From a bacterium (lineage in GTDB: Bacteria > Desulfobacterota > Deferrisomatia > Deferrisomatales > Deferrisomataceae), in the NCBI GenBank assembly GCA_027021615.1, contig JALUTY010000097.1, positions 1 through 64,000 of the forward strand: a stretch of 64,000 nt of DNA, read 5' to 3'. Both the position numbers and the translations under genes were made by a program. Shown here one piece after another: positions 31,801 to 39,860 of the stretch (position 1 is its first letter; the number at the start of each line of letters is the position of its first letter). Under the pieces are notes generated by a model that was given only the letters and a program-made list of their open reading frames with translations, did no database searches and was not told the origin of the DNA.

Positions 31801-33611
31801 GGGGAGGCCGGGTGAGCGGCACGGCCAAGGCCGAGGGTCGCGCCGAGCGGTTGGAGACGGCTTCGATCGAGCTCCGGGTCGAGGACCTGGCGGGGCCGGG
31901 GCTCCGGCCCTCGCGGTGGGAGGTGGCGGCCCGGCTCGCCGGGGGGCGGTGGGAGGCCACGGCAAAGGGGGGGGAGACGCTGCGGGCGGAAGGAGCCTGG
32001 TCCCTGGCAGAGGGCGGGTCCGGCCGGGTGGTGCTCCGGGGGTTCGCTCCGGCCGAGTGGGTGGCGGAGGGCCGCTGGCCGAAGGACGTGGAGGCCCGGG
32101 TGGACGGGGAGGTCGCGTTCCAGGTGGCGGCCCGGGGAGCCCTGTCGGCCGAGGCGGACCTGTCCCGGGTGACCGTGTCGGTGCCGCCGGTCCGGTTGCG
32201 CAACCACGGGCCGGTGCGGGTGCGCTGGGACGGTGGGACGCTCCGGTTCGACCAGGTGTGGCTCGAGAACGGGGAGTTCACCGTCACCCTTTCGGGCAGG
32301 GCCGGCCTCGAGGAGGGGTGGGCGGTTCGGGGGAAGGCCCGGTGTGACCTTGCCGCGCTGGCCCGGTTCCTGCCACCGGTGGAGTCGGCCCGGGGCGTCC
32401 TGTTCGCCGACCTCCAGGTGGTGGGCCCCTGGGCGTCCCCCGCTCTCAGGGGGCCGATCCGGGTGCTGCCGGGGGCCGAGGCGCGGCTGAAGGCGGTGGC
32501 GTTGCCCATCACCGAGGCAGAGGCCTCCGCGTACCTGGATCCCCAGGAAGGGCTGCTGCTGGAGTGGTTCGACGCGGCCGTGGGCAGCGGCCGGATCCAC
32601 CTGGAGGGCCGGGTGCCGCTGCAAGGGATCCGCCCCACGGACCTACGGATGTGGGCCGAGGTTCGGGACGTGGCCTACGAGCAGCCCCCCGGGGTGAGCT
32701 ACCAGGCGGACGCGGATCTGCTGATCTCGGGGCTTCCGCCGAACCTGCGGATTGGCGGCGAGATCCGGCTGGACCGGTTCCGGTACACCCGTCGAATCTC
32801 GTGGAAGACCATGCTCCTCAATCTGCTCCAACGCCGACCCCGCCGGGTCGAGGCAGCCGCGTCCGAGGGTGGGGTGGTGGTGGATCTGGCAGTTCGGGGC
32901 GATCGGGACCTGCGGATCGAGAACAACCTGGCCCAGGTGGACCTGGCGGCGGATCTGCGGGTGCGGGGAGCCCTGCCCCGGCCCCTCCTCTGGGGGCGGG
33001 TGGAGTTCACAGGAGGCGAGGTGCGGTTCCGAAACACGGTGTATGAGGTACGGCGGAGTGCGGTGGAGTTCCTGGGGGATGCCGGCCCGGCTCCCCTGCT
33101 GGACGTGCACGCCCGGGCCCAGATCTCGGGATACCTGGTGAACGTGGATCTCACGGGACCCCTCGACGATTACCAGGTGTTCCTGTCGAGCTCCCCTCCC
33201 CTGGACCGCACGGATATCGTGTCGCTTCTGACCCTGGGGGCCACCTCCGACACCTTGGCAGGGGGGCAAGGCGTTTCCGCGGCCGAGGCCGCCAGCTTTC
33301 TGACCGGCAAGGTGCAGGACACCCTGGAGTCTGGGGTGGGCGAGATCCTGGGGTTCGACCAGTTCCACATCGACCCGGCCTACTCTCCGGCGGCCCAGAG
33401 CACGGTGCCCCGGATCACCATCGGCAAGGCGATCACCCGAGAGCTGTACGCCCGGTACGCCGCAACCATCGGTGCCGAGACATCCCAAGATCTGGAGGTG
33501 CAGTACCGGCTCAGCCCCCACGTGTCCGTTCTGGGTACCTGGTCCGACCGAGGCTCCGAGACCTCGGGGTCCCTGGGTGGAGAGGTCCGGTTCCGGTTTT
33601 CGTTCCGATGA
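28869..33611 (+). CDS. tamB: TamB-type translocation and assembly module protein
   Basis: About 1580 aa. An N-terminal membrane helix (RRVLWGMLGVVGTVVAGLWALG) is followed by a very long beta-strand-rich body of AsmA/TamB-type repeats. The C-terminal ~350 residues match the TamB (DUF490) domain, including the ...SSPPLDRTDIVSLLTLG segment near the end. TamB proteins bridge the periplasm, working with TamA/BamA in outer-membrane protein assembly and lipid transport. The exact start is uncertain: GTG 28869 puts the membrane helix at the N-terminus; TTG 28812 would add 19 residues. The stop overlaps the BamA-like gene (ATGA), so they are coupled. Confidence 0.9.
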   Translation: MRRVLWGMLGVVGTVVAGLWALGLPPVERAVVGWAQARAGRAGIDLEVGSFDFDPWKVRVRVQALHVRGPSGRWRVDLDEGEVRLHPGRSLAGRPRLTLRLVRPRVRVAAGPGGREGRPRQGPSEGARLWLASVEELEIVGGEVSWADPSRELEVILRSIDGRWEDDRGEVRLGRGEVRWAGRAQALEAVFRGSRRWGVLRIDEASLKLPWASVGLDGTWGRRDRLALALRIGLRAGEVPAEWIAAARLGRFAPLAGEVSVVGRVGGTVSEPAAEGTVRLSDGRFGPVTGATARAAWKADGAGLRFTGLRVTSSVGGVDAMEGGLYWDGGLRLKAAGRVEGFDLRPFMGLFVPRWFPVGLRAAGRVEARGSLRPRLALRYRLACGVEGLDVTVRPGEAPVYGLDRARVEAEGTVGTRELTVDRADIRSGSARVRISKGRVEYRKGLWFDTELSFEDLALAGRWAPPGLQASGTARGRFGGPYRNLEFTYDLAAGVAYRGVNLGPVEARVWLDYRGLRIDGGRWTLPWGQVEGEGAVGWTSDRPIDLTVEAWEADLAGLAGAVGEMGWPVPVEVGGTAAVRARVTGGPRDPRFEARIKGQGVAVGRLRIPDLTATVRARPGRWVVEEFRAGVYGGIARGAGRGDRVGLEARVDLGGVDLDRLAGALGTRPGPRLRVGLFQGRVDVTGPYAFPRVRAEGTVTGAVVAGRNLGPVAVTAGWQEGRVRARARAYGGAVRVEAQVVPRPAGRLRVAWTLEGWDPGEWEGLLPRGLRLGRLDGSGTVEGRIGAPLPIWTAEGEVKAGAVTYLGRPAGSVKIRADAGGKGVGFRVWVPELGTRAEGLWSLEPGWPLEIKVDVADLPLDRVARGGWDGRISGSLRGVGGMRGLLKARSPAEVVSALAEVRGEVSWRNLRIPGGGAVPDGTARLETREALPLVEVSAGPVAGTLRLLDRRDLAWRASARLRDVRPELYVGPWIPPGWGGRVSGTAKAEGRAERLETASIELRVEDLAGPGLRPSRWEVAARLAGGRWEATAKGGETLRAEGAWSLAEGGSGRVVLRGFAPAEWVAEGRWPKDVEARVDGEVAFQVAARGALSAEADLSRVTVSVPPVRLRNHGPVRVRWDGGTLRFDQVWLENGEFTVTLSGRAGLEEGWAVRGKARCDLAALARFLPPVESARGVLFADLQVVGPWASPALRGPIRVLPGAEARLKAVALPITEAEASAYLDPQEGLLLEWFDAAVGSGRIHLEGRVPLQGIRPTDLRMWAEVRDVAYEQPPGVSYQADADLLISGLPPNLRIGGEIRLDRFRYTRRISWKTMLLNLLQRRPRRVEAAASEGGVVVDLAVRGDRDLRIENNLAQVDLAADLRVRGALPRPLLWGRVEFTGGEVRFRNTVYEVRRSAVEFLGDAGPAPLLDVHARAQISGYLVNVDLTGPLDDYQVFLSSSPPLDRTDIVSLLTLGATSDTLAGGQGVSAAEAASFLTGKVQDTLESGVGEILGFDQFHIDPAYSPAAQSTVPRITIGKAITRELYARYAATIGAETSQDLEVQYRLSPHVSVLGTWSDRGSETSGSLGGEVRFRFSFR

Positions 33612-36307
33612 GGCGGCTGGTTTCCCTTCTGCTGGCGCTGGTGCTGGGGGCGGGCACGGCCGCTGCCGGCAAGAGCCGGGACGTGGTCTCCCGGCTGGTG
33701 GTCGAGAACCGCACGCAGGTGCGTGACAAGGAGGTCCTGCGGCTGCTTGGGTTGCGGGCGGGCAGGCCTCTGAACAGCCGGGAGATCGAGCGGGGCCTGG
33801 GGCTTCTCGCCCGAAAGGTGGAGGTGGGGGAGGTCCGGGTCGAGACCGAGCCGGGGGCCGCCGGGGGGGAGACAGTCACGGTCACAGTGCTCCCGAGGCT
33901 CCTGGTGCGGTCGGTGGGGGTGCGGGGCGGGCCCCGCCGTGTCCGGGAGCGGGCCGAGGCCCGGTTGCGCACGGTGCCGGACCGGCCGGTGGTGTGGGCC
34001 CGGATCGAGAAGGACCGGGCGGAGGTCCGCGAGGTGTTCCGGAGAGAGGGGTACCCCGAGGCCCGGGTCACGCCGGAGGTCCGTCCTGGCGGTTCCGGCC
34101 AGTGGGCCGAGGTGGTGTTCCGGGTGGAGCCGGGGGAGCCCCGCCGGATCGTCGAGGTGAGCTGGCCCCCAGACTTCCCGGTGGAGCCGTGGCGCCGCGA
34201 GGCCCTGTTGGGACTGGGGCGGGGAGATCGGGCGAGCGAGCCGGACCTGGAGGCCGGGGTCCGGCGGCTCGTGTCGTTCCTCCGGCGAAGCGGCTACCCC
34301 GAGGCCCGGCCCGGCCGCAGCCGGTTCATCCCGACGGAAGGGGGCGTCCGGCTCGCCGTGGGCGTGATCGCCGGCCGGCCGATCCGCTTCCGTTTCGAAG
34401 GGGTTTCGGAGTGGCGGAAAGGGGCGCTGCGGGCCGCGCTCCGGGAACGGTTCGGCCAACCCGTGGACCGAGCCTGGCTGGATGCCGCGGCTGGGGCCGT
34501 GGCCGAGGTGCTGCGGGCCGACGGGTATCGGGACGTGCGTGTGAGCCCCTGGGAGGGTCCGGCCGGGGAACGGGTGGTCACGTTTCGGATCGAGCCGGGG
34601 CCGCGGGTCGCGGTGAAGCGGGTGGAGTTCCGGGGGAACGAGACCCTGTCGGCCCGACGGCTCCGGCGGTACATGGCCCTGGTGCAAGGGGGGGTGCTGA
34701 GACCCCCGCCGTTCACCCAGGATGCCCTGGAGCGGGATCTCCGGGTCCTGACCGAGTACTACGCCACCAAGGGGTTCTGGGACGCGCGGGTGTCCTTGGA
34801 GGAGATGACCGTCGATCCCCGAGGCGCGGCCTCGCTGATCCTCCGGGTTGAGGAGGGCACGAGGTATGGGTGGGGCGAGGTGTCCGTCCGGGTGTCCGGG
34901 GCCGAGTCGTTCCGGGCCCCGGTCGACCGGGTGCGGTCGGGAAGGTGGGCCGACGCCGGGGAGCTGGAGGAGGTGCGGCGGGAGCTGATCCAGCGGCTCG
35001 CCGCGGCCGGGTTCCCCGAGGGTCGGGTCACCTACGAAACCCGGGTGCGGCGGGAGAGCGGGGTGGTGGACGTGGCGTTCCGGGTCGAGACCGGCCCGAA
35101 GGTGCGGTTCGGCAAGGTGGTGGTCAGCGGCAATGCTCGCACCCAGACCAAGGTGATCCGCAGGGAGCTCACGTTTCGGCCCGGAGAACCTTGGGATCCG
35201 GCCGCGATCCGGGCGTCCCGACAGAGGCTGTACGACCTGGGTTTTTTGCGAAGGGTCGAGGTGGTGCCGGTTCCCACCCTCGCGCCCGCCGGGGTTCGGG
35301 ACGTGGAGGTGCGGGTCGAGGAGCAGGACGCGGGCCTCGTGGAGTTCGGGTTGGGGTACGGCACCGAGGAGGGGGTGAAGGGGTTCCTGGGGTTGAGCCA
35401 CGCCAACCTAGGGGGTTACGGCCGGAGCTTGGGGGGGCGGTACGACTTCGACCGCTTGGAGCGGTCCCTGGCGGTGAACGTTCGAGAGCCCTGGCTGTTC
35501 AACCATCCCGTGGACCTGCGGGTGAGCCTCGTGGATCGGGTGTCCGATCTGCCTGCGTACCACCTGAACGCCACGGCCCTCCAGGTAAGCCTGGACAAAC
35601 GCCTGGGCCCCAAGGCCCGCGGATCGCTTGTGTACACGCTGGAGTCGAACCGGCTGACCGATCTGGTCCCCGAGGCCGTGGAGGCGGGAGCCCCCGTCAC
35701 GAGCTATCTGCTCTCCTCGGTCGGGCCGTTCCTCGCCTGGGACTCCCGGAACGACCCTTTCCGGCCCCGCAGGGGGTTTTACCACACGCTCCAGGCCGAG
35801 TGGGCCACCGATCTTTTGGGGTCCGAGGTCCAGTTCGAGCGCTACACCGGCACCGCGAGCGGATACTTCAGCTCTGGCCGCTTCACGCTGGCTTTGCTGG
35901 GGCGGGGTGGGCTGGGGCTCACCCGGGGCAAGACGGCCGAGCTGCCCGTGAACAAGCGGTTCTACCTGGGGGGGCGGAGCACGGTGAGGGGGTTCCACCG
36001 GGACGCCATCGGCCCGCGGTCCGCCGACGGGAGCCCCCTGGGGGGCGACGTCATGGTGAACCTGCGGGCCGAGCTCCGGTACCGGTGGAGGGGTGCCGTG
36101 GGGTTCGCCCTGTTCTGGGACGCCGGTAACGTGTGGAACCGGTCCGTGGAGCCCCCCCACTACGGGGCCCTTCGCCAGGGGGCCGGTGTGGGGTTCCGAT
36201 ATGAGACTCCGGTGGGCCCCCTGGCCCTGGATCTGGGGATCAACCTCTCCCCCCGGGAGCACGAGGACCGCACCGTCTGGCACTTCACGGTGGGAAACGT
36301 GTTCTGA
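33608..36307 (+). CDS. BamA/TamA-family outer-membrane assembly protein with expanded POTRA region
   Basis: 899 aa. A signal peptide (LVSLLLALVLGAGTAAA) is followed by ~550 residues of repeated POTRA-like units (each with GYP.A.V or KGFWDARV-type segments) and a C-terminal 16-strand barrel from ~residue 570. The barrel carries the conserved VRGF loop motif and ends HFTVGNVF with the terminal Phe needed for Bam recognition. The POTRA region has room for about seven domains, against five in BamA and three in TamA. Coupling to tamB (ATGA) suggests it is the TamB partner. No signs of truncation. Confidence 0.88.
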   Translation: MRRLVSLLLALVLGAGTAAAGKSRDVVSRLVVENRTQVRDKEVLRLLGLRAGRPLNSREIERGLGLLARKVEVGEVRVETEPGAAGGETVTVTVLPRLLVRSVGVRGGPRRVRERAEARLRTVPDRPVVWARIEKDRAEVREVFRREGYPEARVTPEVRPGGSGQWAEVVFRVEPGEPRRIVEVSWPPDFPVEPWRREALLGLGRGDRASEPDLEAGVRRLVSFLRRSGYPEARPGRSRFIPTEGGVRLAVGVIAGRPIRFRFEGVSEWRKGALRAALRERFGQPVDRAWLDAAAGAVAEVLRADGYRDVRVSPWEGPAGERVVTFRIEPGPRVAVKRVEFRGNETLSARRLRRYMALVQGGVLRPPPFTQDALERDLRVLTEYYATKGFWDARVSLEEMTVDPRGAASLILRVEEGTRYGWGEVSVRVSGAESFRAPVDRVRSGRWADAGELEEVRRELIQRLAAAGFPEGRVTYETRVRRESGVVDVAFRVETGPKVRFGKVVVSGNARTQTKVIRRELTFRPGEPWDPAAIRASRQRLYDLGFLRRVEVVPVPTLAPAGVRDVEVRVEEQDAGLVEFGLGYGTEEGVKGFLGLSHANLGGYGRSLGGRYDFDRLERSLAVNVREPWLFNHPVDLRVSLVDRVSDLPAYHLNATALQVSLDKRLGPKARGSLVYTLESNRLTDLVPEAVEAGAPVTSYLLSSVGPFLAWDSRNDPFRPRRGFYHTLQAEWATDLLGSEVQFERYTGTASGYFSSGRFTLALLGRGGLGLTRGKTAELPVNKRFYLGGRSTVRGFHRDAIGPRSADGSPLGGDVMVNLRAELRYRWRGAVGFALFWDAGNVWNRSVEPPHYGALRQGAGVGFRYETPVGPLALDLGINLSPREHEDRTVWHFTVGNVF

Positions 36308-36334
36308 CGGCGCGGTCGGTTCGGGCCGAGGGGG

Positions 36335-36739
36335 CTACATGCTCGGAACGAGCCGCAGGCTGACCTTCGAAGGATCGAAGCTGACGACCTGGACCGGCAT
36401 CTCTTGACTCGAAAGCTGCTGGATTGCGTCGGCCAAGGTCTGCGCCGTGCCCACGTACTCCACCTGGAGCTGACTCACCGCGTTGGCATCGAAGGACTGT
36501 TGGTAGATCCCTTTCACGCCGGGGACCGAGCGAAGCTTCTGCTTGAACAGGGAGAGGGTCTGGTAGTCCACCCCCTCGATCTCCACGGAGAGCAGGGCGG
36601 TGGCGGGGACGGAGGGCCTCCTTTGCATCGAAGCGGTTTTCGTGCGTTCGGGCCCCTTCACGGCCTTGTTTGAGCTTCCCACGCAAGCGAACAACATCAG
36701 GGATGCCGAGGCCAGCACGATCGCCTTCCACTTCTTCAT
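36335..36739 (-). CDS. Small lipoprotein of unknown function
   Basis: 134 aa. The signal ends in the lipobox LMLFAC (Cys19), so it is a lipoprotein. The mature part (residues ~45-134) is a compact alpha/beta domain (LLSVEIEGVDYQTLSLFKQKL, VEYVGTAQTLADAIQQL) that looks like a BON or ACT-like ferredoxin fold. Codon choice is less GC-extreme than in its neighbours (KKWKAIVLASASLM, many Gln/Ser), which may hint at transfer. The ATG follows GAGGAGGG. It converges on the BamA-like gene, with 27 nt between the stops. Confidence 0.75.
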   Translation of the reverse strand: MKKWKAIVLASASLMLFACVGSSNKAVKGPERTKTASMQRRPSVPATALLSVEIEGVDYQTLSLFKQKLRSVPGVKGIYQQSFDANAVSQLQVEYVGTAQTLADAIQQLSSQEMPVQVVSFDPSKVSLRLVPSM

Positions 36740-36783
36740 AACGCCCTCCTCGTACTTGTGAGACCGGTTTCGTGTGGTCGAAT

Positions 36784-36812
36784 CCCCTATCAGAAACGAA
36801 GGAACGGGTCAA
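36784..36812 (-). promoter_or_regulatory. Possible promoter of the lipoprotein gene
   Basis: On the minus strand TTGACC (36812-36807) followed, after a 17-bp spacer, by TAGGGG. The -35 is good, the -10 poor. It sits 45 nt before the lipoprotein ATG, at the 3' end of the neighbouring regulator gene. Confidence 0.3.
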
Positions 36813-36843
36813 GGTCGTGCGATGCCCACCGAGGGGCCTGGGA

Positions 36844-37719
36844 TCAAGGGCGGGTTGTAGCTGCGGGCATGAACCCCCCTTTTTGCTCGTCCCATTCGTA
36901 CTCCCCCACCCCCCACAGCGCCCGAAGGTCTCCGGCCGAGAGCCCCAGGCCGGCCGCGGCGTCCAGCCGCTCCAGGGCGCCGAGGACCTCTGCGTCCGAG
37001 ATCTCGAAGTCCGCGTCCTGGTCCGCCCAGTGCACGTACTCCAGGTCGGTCCGGGCTTCTCCCCGGATCGGGTCCCCTTCCCCCCGGGCGCGGGTGACCA
37101 CCCGTCCCCGGAACCGGTGGGTGCTGCCTTCGGGGCCCGCCGGAGCCCGAACGACGTACCCGATCCGGGTGCTGCCGCCGGAGACGGTGAGAATCCAGCG
37201 GACCACGCCGTCGTCGCCGGGCCCCTGGGTGGGGGGAGGGACCGCGCCCTCGAAGGTCCATCCCCGCGGTAGCTCCTCCCGCACCACGACCCGTATCGGG
37301 CGGGTGCCCGCCCCCTCCACCTGGATCACCACCGGGATTCTCGTCCCCGGCGGGCAGTAAGGGGGGAGGAGCCGCCGGGCCTCCACCTCCCCACTGCCCA
37401 CCCACAGCCACCATCCGGCCGCGAGGATCACGGTGGGGGCCACGGCCCCCACCACCCACGCGAGACGCCTGGCCGTGCGGGGTGGCGTCGGCCGGGAAGC
37501 CGGAAGGATCTCCTCGAGCTCCACCTCCAGGGCCCGGGCCAGGGCCTCGGCGTTCTCCCGGCGCACCGACGCCGTCCGGTTGTTCTCCCACCGGCTCACG
37601 GTATCCACGCTGACCCCCACCACCTCGGCCACGTAGAGCTGGGTGAGGCCCTTGGCCTCCCGGATGCTCCGCACCCGTCCGCCGTCGAGGCCCACCGTGG
37701 GGGCGTCGGGCCGGCTCAC
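36844..37719 (-). CDS. Membrane-anchored HTH (XRE) regulator with extracytoplasmic domain
   Basis: 291 aa from GTG 37719. Residues ~10-65 form a Cro/C1-type helix-turn-helix (LTQLYVAEVVGVSVDTVSRWENN). One membrane helix follows near 85-105 (AWVVGAVAPTVILAAGWWLW). The rest (~170 residues) is a beta-rich domain outside the membrane. Such one-component proteins can sense an outside signal and bind DNA directly. The reading frame extends to ATG 37779, but that ATG lies inside a perfect inverted repeat (37777-37800), so the GTG with GGTGAG upstream is preferred. It is divergent from a cytochrome c gene, its likely target (inference). Confidence 0.78.
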   Translation of the reverse strand: MSRPDAPTVGLDGGRVRSIREAKGLTQLYVAEVVGVSVDTVSRWENNRTASVRRENAEALARALEVELEEILPASRPTPPRTARRLAWVVGAVAPTVILAAGWWLWVGSGEVEARRLLPPYCPPGTRIPVVIQVEGAGTRPIRVVVREELPRGWTFEGAVPPPTQGPGDDGVVRWILTVSGGSTRIGYVVRAPAGPEGSTHRFRGRVVTRARGEGDPIRGEARTDLEYVHWADQDADFEISDAEVLGALERLDAAAGLGLSAGDLRALWGVGEYEWDEQKGGFMPAATTRP

Positions 37720-37776
37720 GACGGGCTCACCCGAGCCGGGCCCACGCCAGGCCGGCGCAAGCCGGACCCGACCCGA

Positions 37777-37800
37777 CATCGGGCCCCATGCGGCCCGATG
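37777..37800. promoter_or_regulatory. Perfect inverted repeat, candidate operator
   Basis: CATCGGGCC and GGCCCGATG separated by 6 bp, between the divergent HTH regulator and cytochrome genes. The symmetry and place fit a dimeric HTH binding site controlling both. No U tract follows, so a terminator is unlikely. Confidence 0.5.
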
Positions 37801-37904
37801 TGGATGGCGCCCGCCCAGTCCCAGCCGTATAGGTTGGGGGAGAGCCCGGCGCGGGGCGCCACGTCGGGCCTTCTACCCCCCAAACCCGGGAAGGAGGATC
37901 TGCC

Positions 37905-38363
37905 ATGAGAAACCCCGCTGTGCTGACCTCGGTGCTCGTCGTCGCCGTTGCCGCCGTCCCGGCCGTCCGGGCCGGGTATGCCTCGGTGCCCGTGCCGGAG
38001 ACCCTGGAGCTCAACGTCCAGGCGAACCATCCCGACACGGCCGGGCTCCCCAAGGATACCAAGGCGGTGCCCGAGTTCTCCCACCGGCGCCATGCCGAGG
38101 AGTACCTGAAGGGCCGCCAGACCTTCTCCCGTTTCCCGTACGAGGACTCGTTCACCTGCGCCGCCTGCCACCACACGGCCCAAGCCCCGGAGCAGGCCGG
38201 GTCATGCCTGTCGTGCAAGGACGCGGACCGGATGTTCGCGGCTGTGGGAGGCCCCGGCAAGGTGAAGAACCTGTTCCACGAGGTGTGCCGAACGTGCCAC
38301 AAGGCCGCGGCCAAGGCCGGGGCGGCCGAGCCCCCCACCCGGTGCTCAGGCTGCCACCGGTGA
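37905..38363 (+). CDS. Periplasmic class III-type multihaem cytochrome c
   Basis: 152 aa. The signal peptide ends near residue 23. The mature protein has three CxxCH haem motifs (CAACHH, CRTCHK, CSGCHR) and a fourth reading CLSCKD. The spacing and the upstream FSHRRH histidines recall cytochrome c3 (four haems, bis-His). The fourth motif is CxxCK, so either that haem has a lysine ligand, as in NrfA, or it is lost. It probably shuttles electrons in the periplasm. The ATG follows AAGGAGG. A strong terminator follows, and the gene is divergent from the HTH regulator. Confidence 0.85.
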   Translation: MRNPAVLTSVLVVAVAAVPAVRAGYASVPVPETLELNVQANHPDTAGLPKDTKAVPEFSHRRHAEEYLKGRQTFSRFPYEDSFTCAACHHTAQAPEQAGSCLSCKDADRMFAAVGGPGKVKNLFHEVCRTCHKAAAKAGAAEPPTRCSGCHR

Positions 38364-38372
38364 GCCCCGCCG

Positions 38373-38407
38373 CCCCCGGGCCGGTCGGCCCGGGGGTCAT
38401 TGTTGTT
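38373..38407 (+). terminator. Rho-independent terminator of the cytochrome gene
   Basis: Perfect 10-bp stem CCCCCGGGCC / GGCCCGGGGG with a GGTC loop, followed by TCATTGTTGTT. Confidence 0.8.
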
Positions 38408-38450
38408 ACCCCGGCGGATAAGCAGGCGCTATCGCTCCCTTGCCCCGCCC
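38406..38450 (+). repeat. Fragment of an R1-associated repeat
   Basis: CCCCGGCGGATAAGCAGGCGCTATCGCTCC-type sequence that matches 39862-39898 up to the shared TGCCCCGCCC; the copy here lacks an internal ~20-bp block (GCTCGGGGAGGCAGGTCC) that is present there. Confidence 0.65.
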
Positions 38451-38457
38451 CATCCTC

Positions 38458-39786
38458 CTACCCCCCTGCCCGGCGCTTGCGCTCGACCCGGTCGTGGGGT
38501 CGGTCGCGGAGCTCCACCAGCGCGTACTCGTCGGTGGTGGCCCGGTGGAAGGCATCCTCCCCTTGCGCCCGGCAGGCGAGGCAGCACCGCCGGGGTAGCT
38601 CCACGGTGAGCACCTTGCGGGCGGGGTTCTCCCAGCTCTCCAGGACCATTGTCCCCCCGCAGTCGTCGCACACTCGAACCCGTTCGCGTTGCTGCTCCCG
38701 GATGCCGGCTCCGTCGTAGAACACGCTCCGGGTCTCCTCCAGGTGGGTGCGGCCCCGGACCGCTTCGGCGCGTAGGTCGTCACGCCGAAGAAACTTCTCC
38801 AGCATCAGCTCGCACAGGCGTTCGACGTACTGGCGCGACCGTTCCCCCATCTGCAGTAGGTCTGGGTGGTAGTCGGGTTCGATCACGGCGCTGGTGTCCA
38901 GACCCGCCATGGCCAGAAGGATGCCCGTGTTCACGTAGGGCAGCGCGCTCTGCACGGAGTAGCCCCCCTCCAGCACGGCCACGTGGGCCCGAAGCCGGCG
39001 GGTCAGGGTGGCGTAGCCCTGGGCCGTGATCGCCATGTCGGTGATGGGGTCCGTGAAGTGGTTATCCTGGCCGGCCGAGTTCACGACCAGATCGGGCTTC
39101 CACTCCTCGAGCACCGGCAGCACCAGGTGGTCGAGCACGTGCAGGAGGCCGTCGTCCGTGGTGCCGGGGGGCAGGGGTATGTTCAGCGTAGTGCCGAAGG
39201 CGTTGGGTCCGCCGAACTCGTCCGGGAACCCCGAGCCCGGGTAGAGGGTTCGCCCGTCCTGATGGATCGAGATGAACAGGGTGTCCGGGTCGTGCCAGTA
39301 GATGTCCTGGGTGCCGTCGCCGTGGTGGCAGTCGGTGTCCACCACGGCCACCCGAAGGCCGCCGTAGTGGCGCCGGAGGTGCTCGATCATGACGGCCTCG
39401 ATGTTGATCACGCAGAACCCCCGCAGGCCGTGGACCACCCGCCGGGCGTGGTGCCCGGGCGGCCGCACGAGGGCGAAGGCCCTCTCCACGTCCCCGTCGA
39501 GGACCCGGCGGGCCGCCTCGATGGCCCCTCCGGCCGACACCAGGTGGGAGGGGCTGGTGTGGGTCTCCAGGTCCGGGACCCCGGTGTGGACCCGCTCCAC
39601 GTCGGCCATCTCGGCCACCCGGGGCGGGTACTCGACCACGCCCTCGATGTCCAGAAGCCCCTCCTCGAAGATCTGGTCCCGGGTGTACAGGAGCCGCTCC
39701 TCCCTCTCCGGGTGGGTGGGGTCGATGGCCCAGTCGAACGCCGGAAAGAACACCACTCCCGTGCGTTGGGGCGCGCGAAGCCGCAT
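38458..39786 (-). CDS. Histone-deacetylase-family hydrolase with C-terminal zinc-ribbon-like extension
   Basis: 442 aa. Residues ~1-330 are a class I/II HDAC-like arginase-fold deacetylase: RPPGHHA near 130, DTDCHHGDGT near 170 (metal ligands) and SAGQDNHFTDP near 263. Bacterial members deacetylate acetylated small amines or act like AcuC on acetyl-CoA synthetase. The last ~80 residues carry paired cysteines (CDDC and CCLAC) suggesting a zinc ribbon, which is unusual for the family. The ATG at 39786 follows AAGGAG. An octad array ending GGGCCGAAGGCCC lies just upstream. The substrate is unknown. Confidence 0.85.
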   Translation of the reverse strand: MRLRAPQRTGVVFFPAFDWAIDPTHPEREERLLYTRDQIFEEGLLDIEGVVEYPPRVAEMADVERVHTGVPDLETHTSPSHLVSAGGAIEAARRVLDGDVERAFALVRPPGHHARRVVHGLRGFCVINIEAVMIEHLRRHYGGLRVAVVDTDCHHGDGTQDIYWHDPDTLFISIHQDGRTLYPGSGFPDEFGGPNAFGTTLNIPLPPGTTDDGLLHVLDHLVLPVLEEWKPDLVVNSAGQDNHFTDPITDMAITAQGYATLTRRLRAHVAVLEGGYSVQSALPYVNTGILLAMAGLDTSAVIEPDYHPDLLQMGERSRQYVERLCELMLEKFLRRDDLRAEAVRGRTHLEETRSVFYDGAGIREQQRERVRVCDDCGGTMVLESWENPARKVLTVELPRRCCLACRAQGEDAFHRATTDEYALVELRDRPHDRVERKRRAGG

Positions 39787-39794
39787 GACAGACT

Positions 39795-39850
39795 CCTTGG
39801 GCCTTCGGCCCGCTGGAAGGCGCGAAGGCTGGAAAGCCGGAAAGCTGAAA
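39795..39850 (-). repeat. Octad array upstream of the deacetylase gene
   Basis: Read on the plus strand: GGCCTTCGGCCC, then 8-bp units GCTGGAAG, GCGCGAAG, GCTGGAAA, GCCGGAAA, GCTGAAAA. On the minus strand the array ends in GGGCCGAAGGCC only ~8 nt before the ribosome-binding site. Confidence 0.65.
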
Positions 39851-39860
39851 ACCTCTCCTA

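Noticed and set aside
36740-36800. tRNA-like GGTCGAATCCCC segment
   Set aside because: No matching acceptor stem or cloverleaf could be drawn around it.
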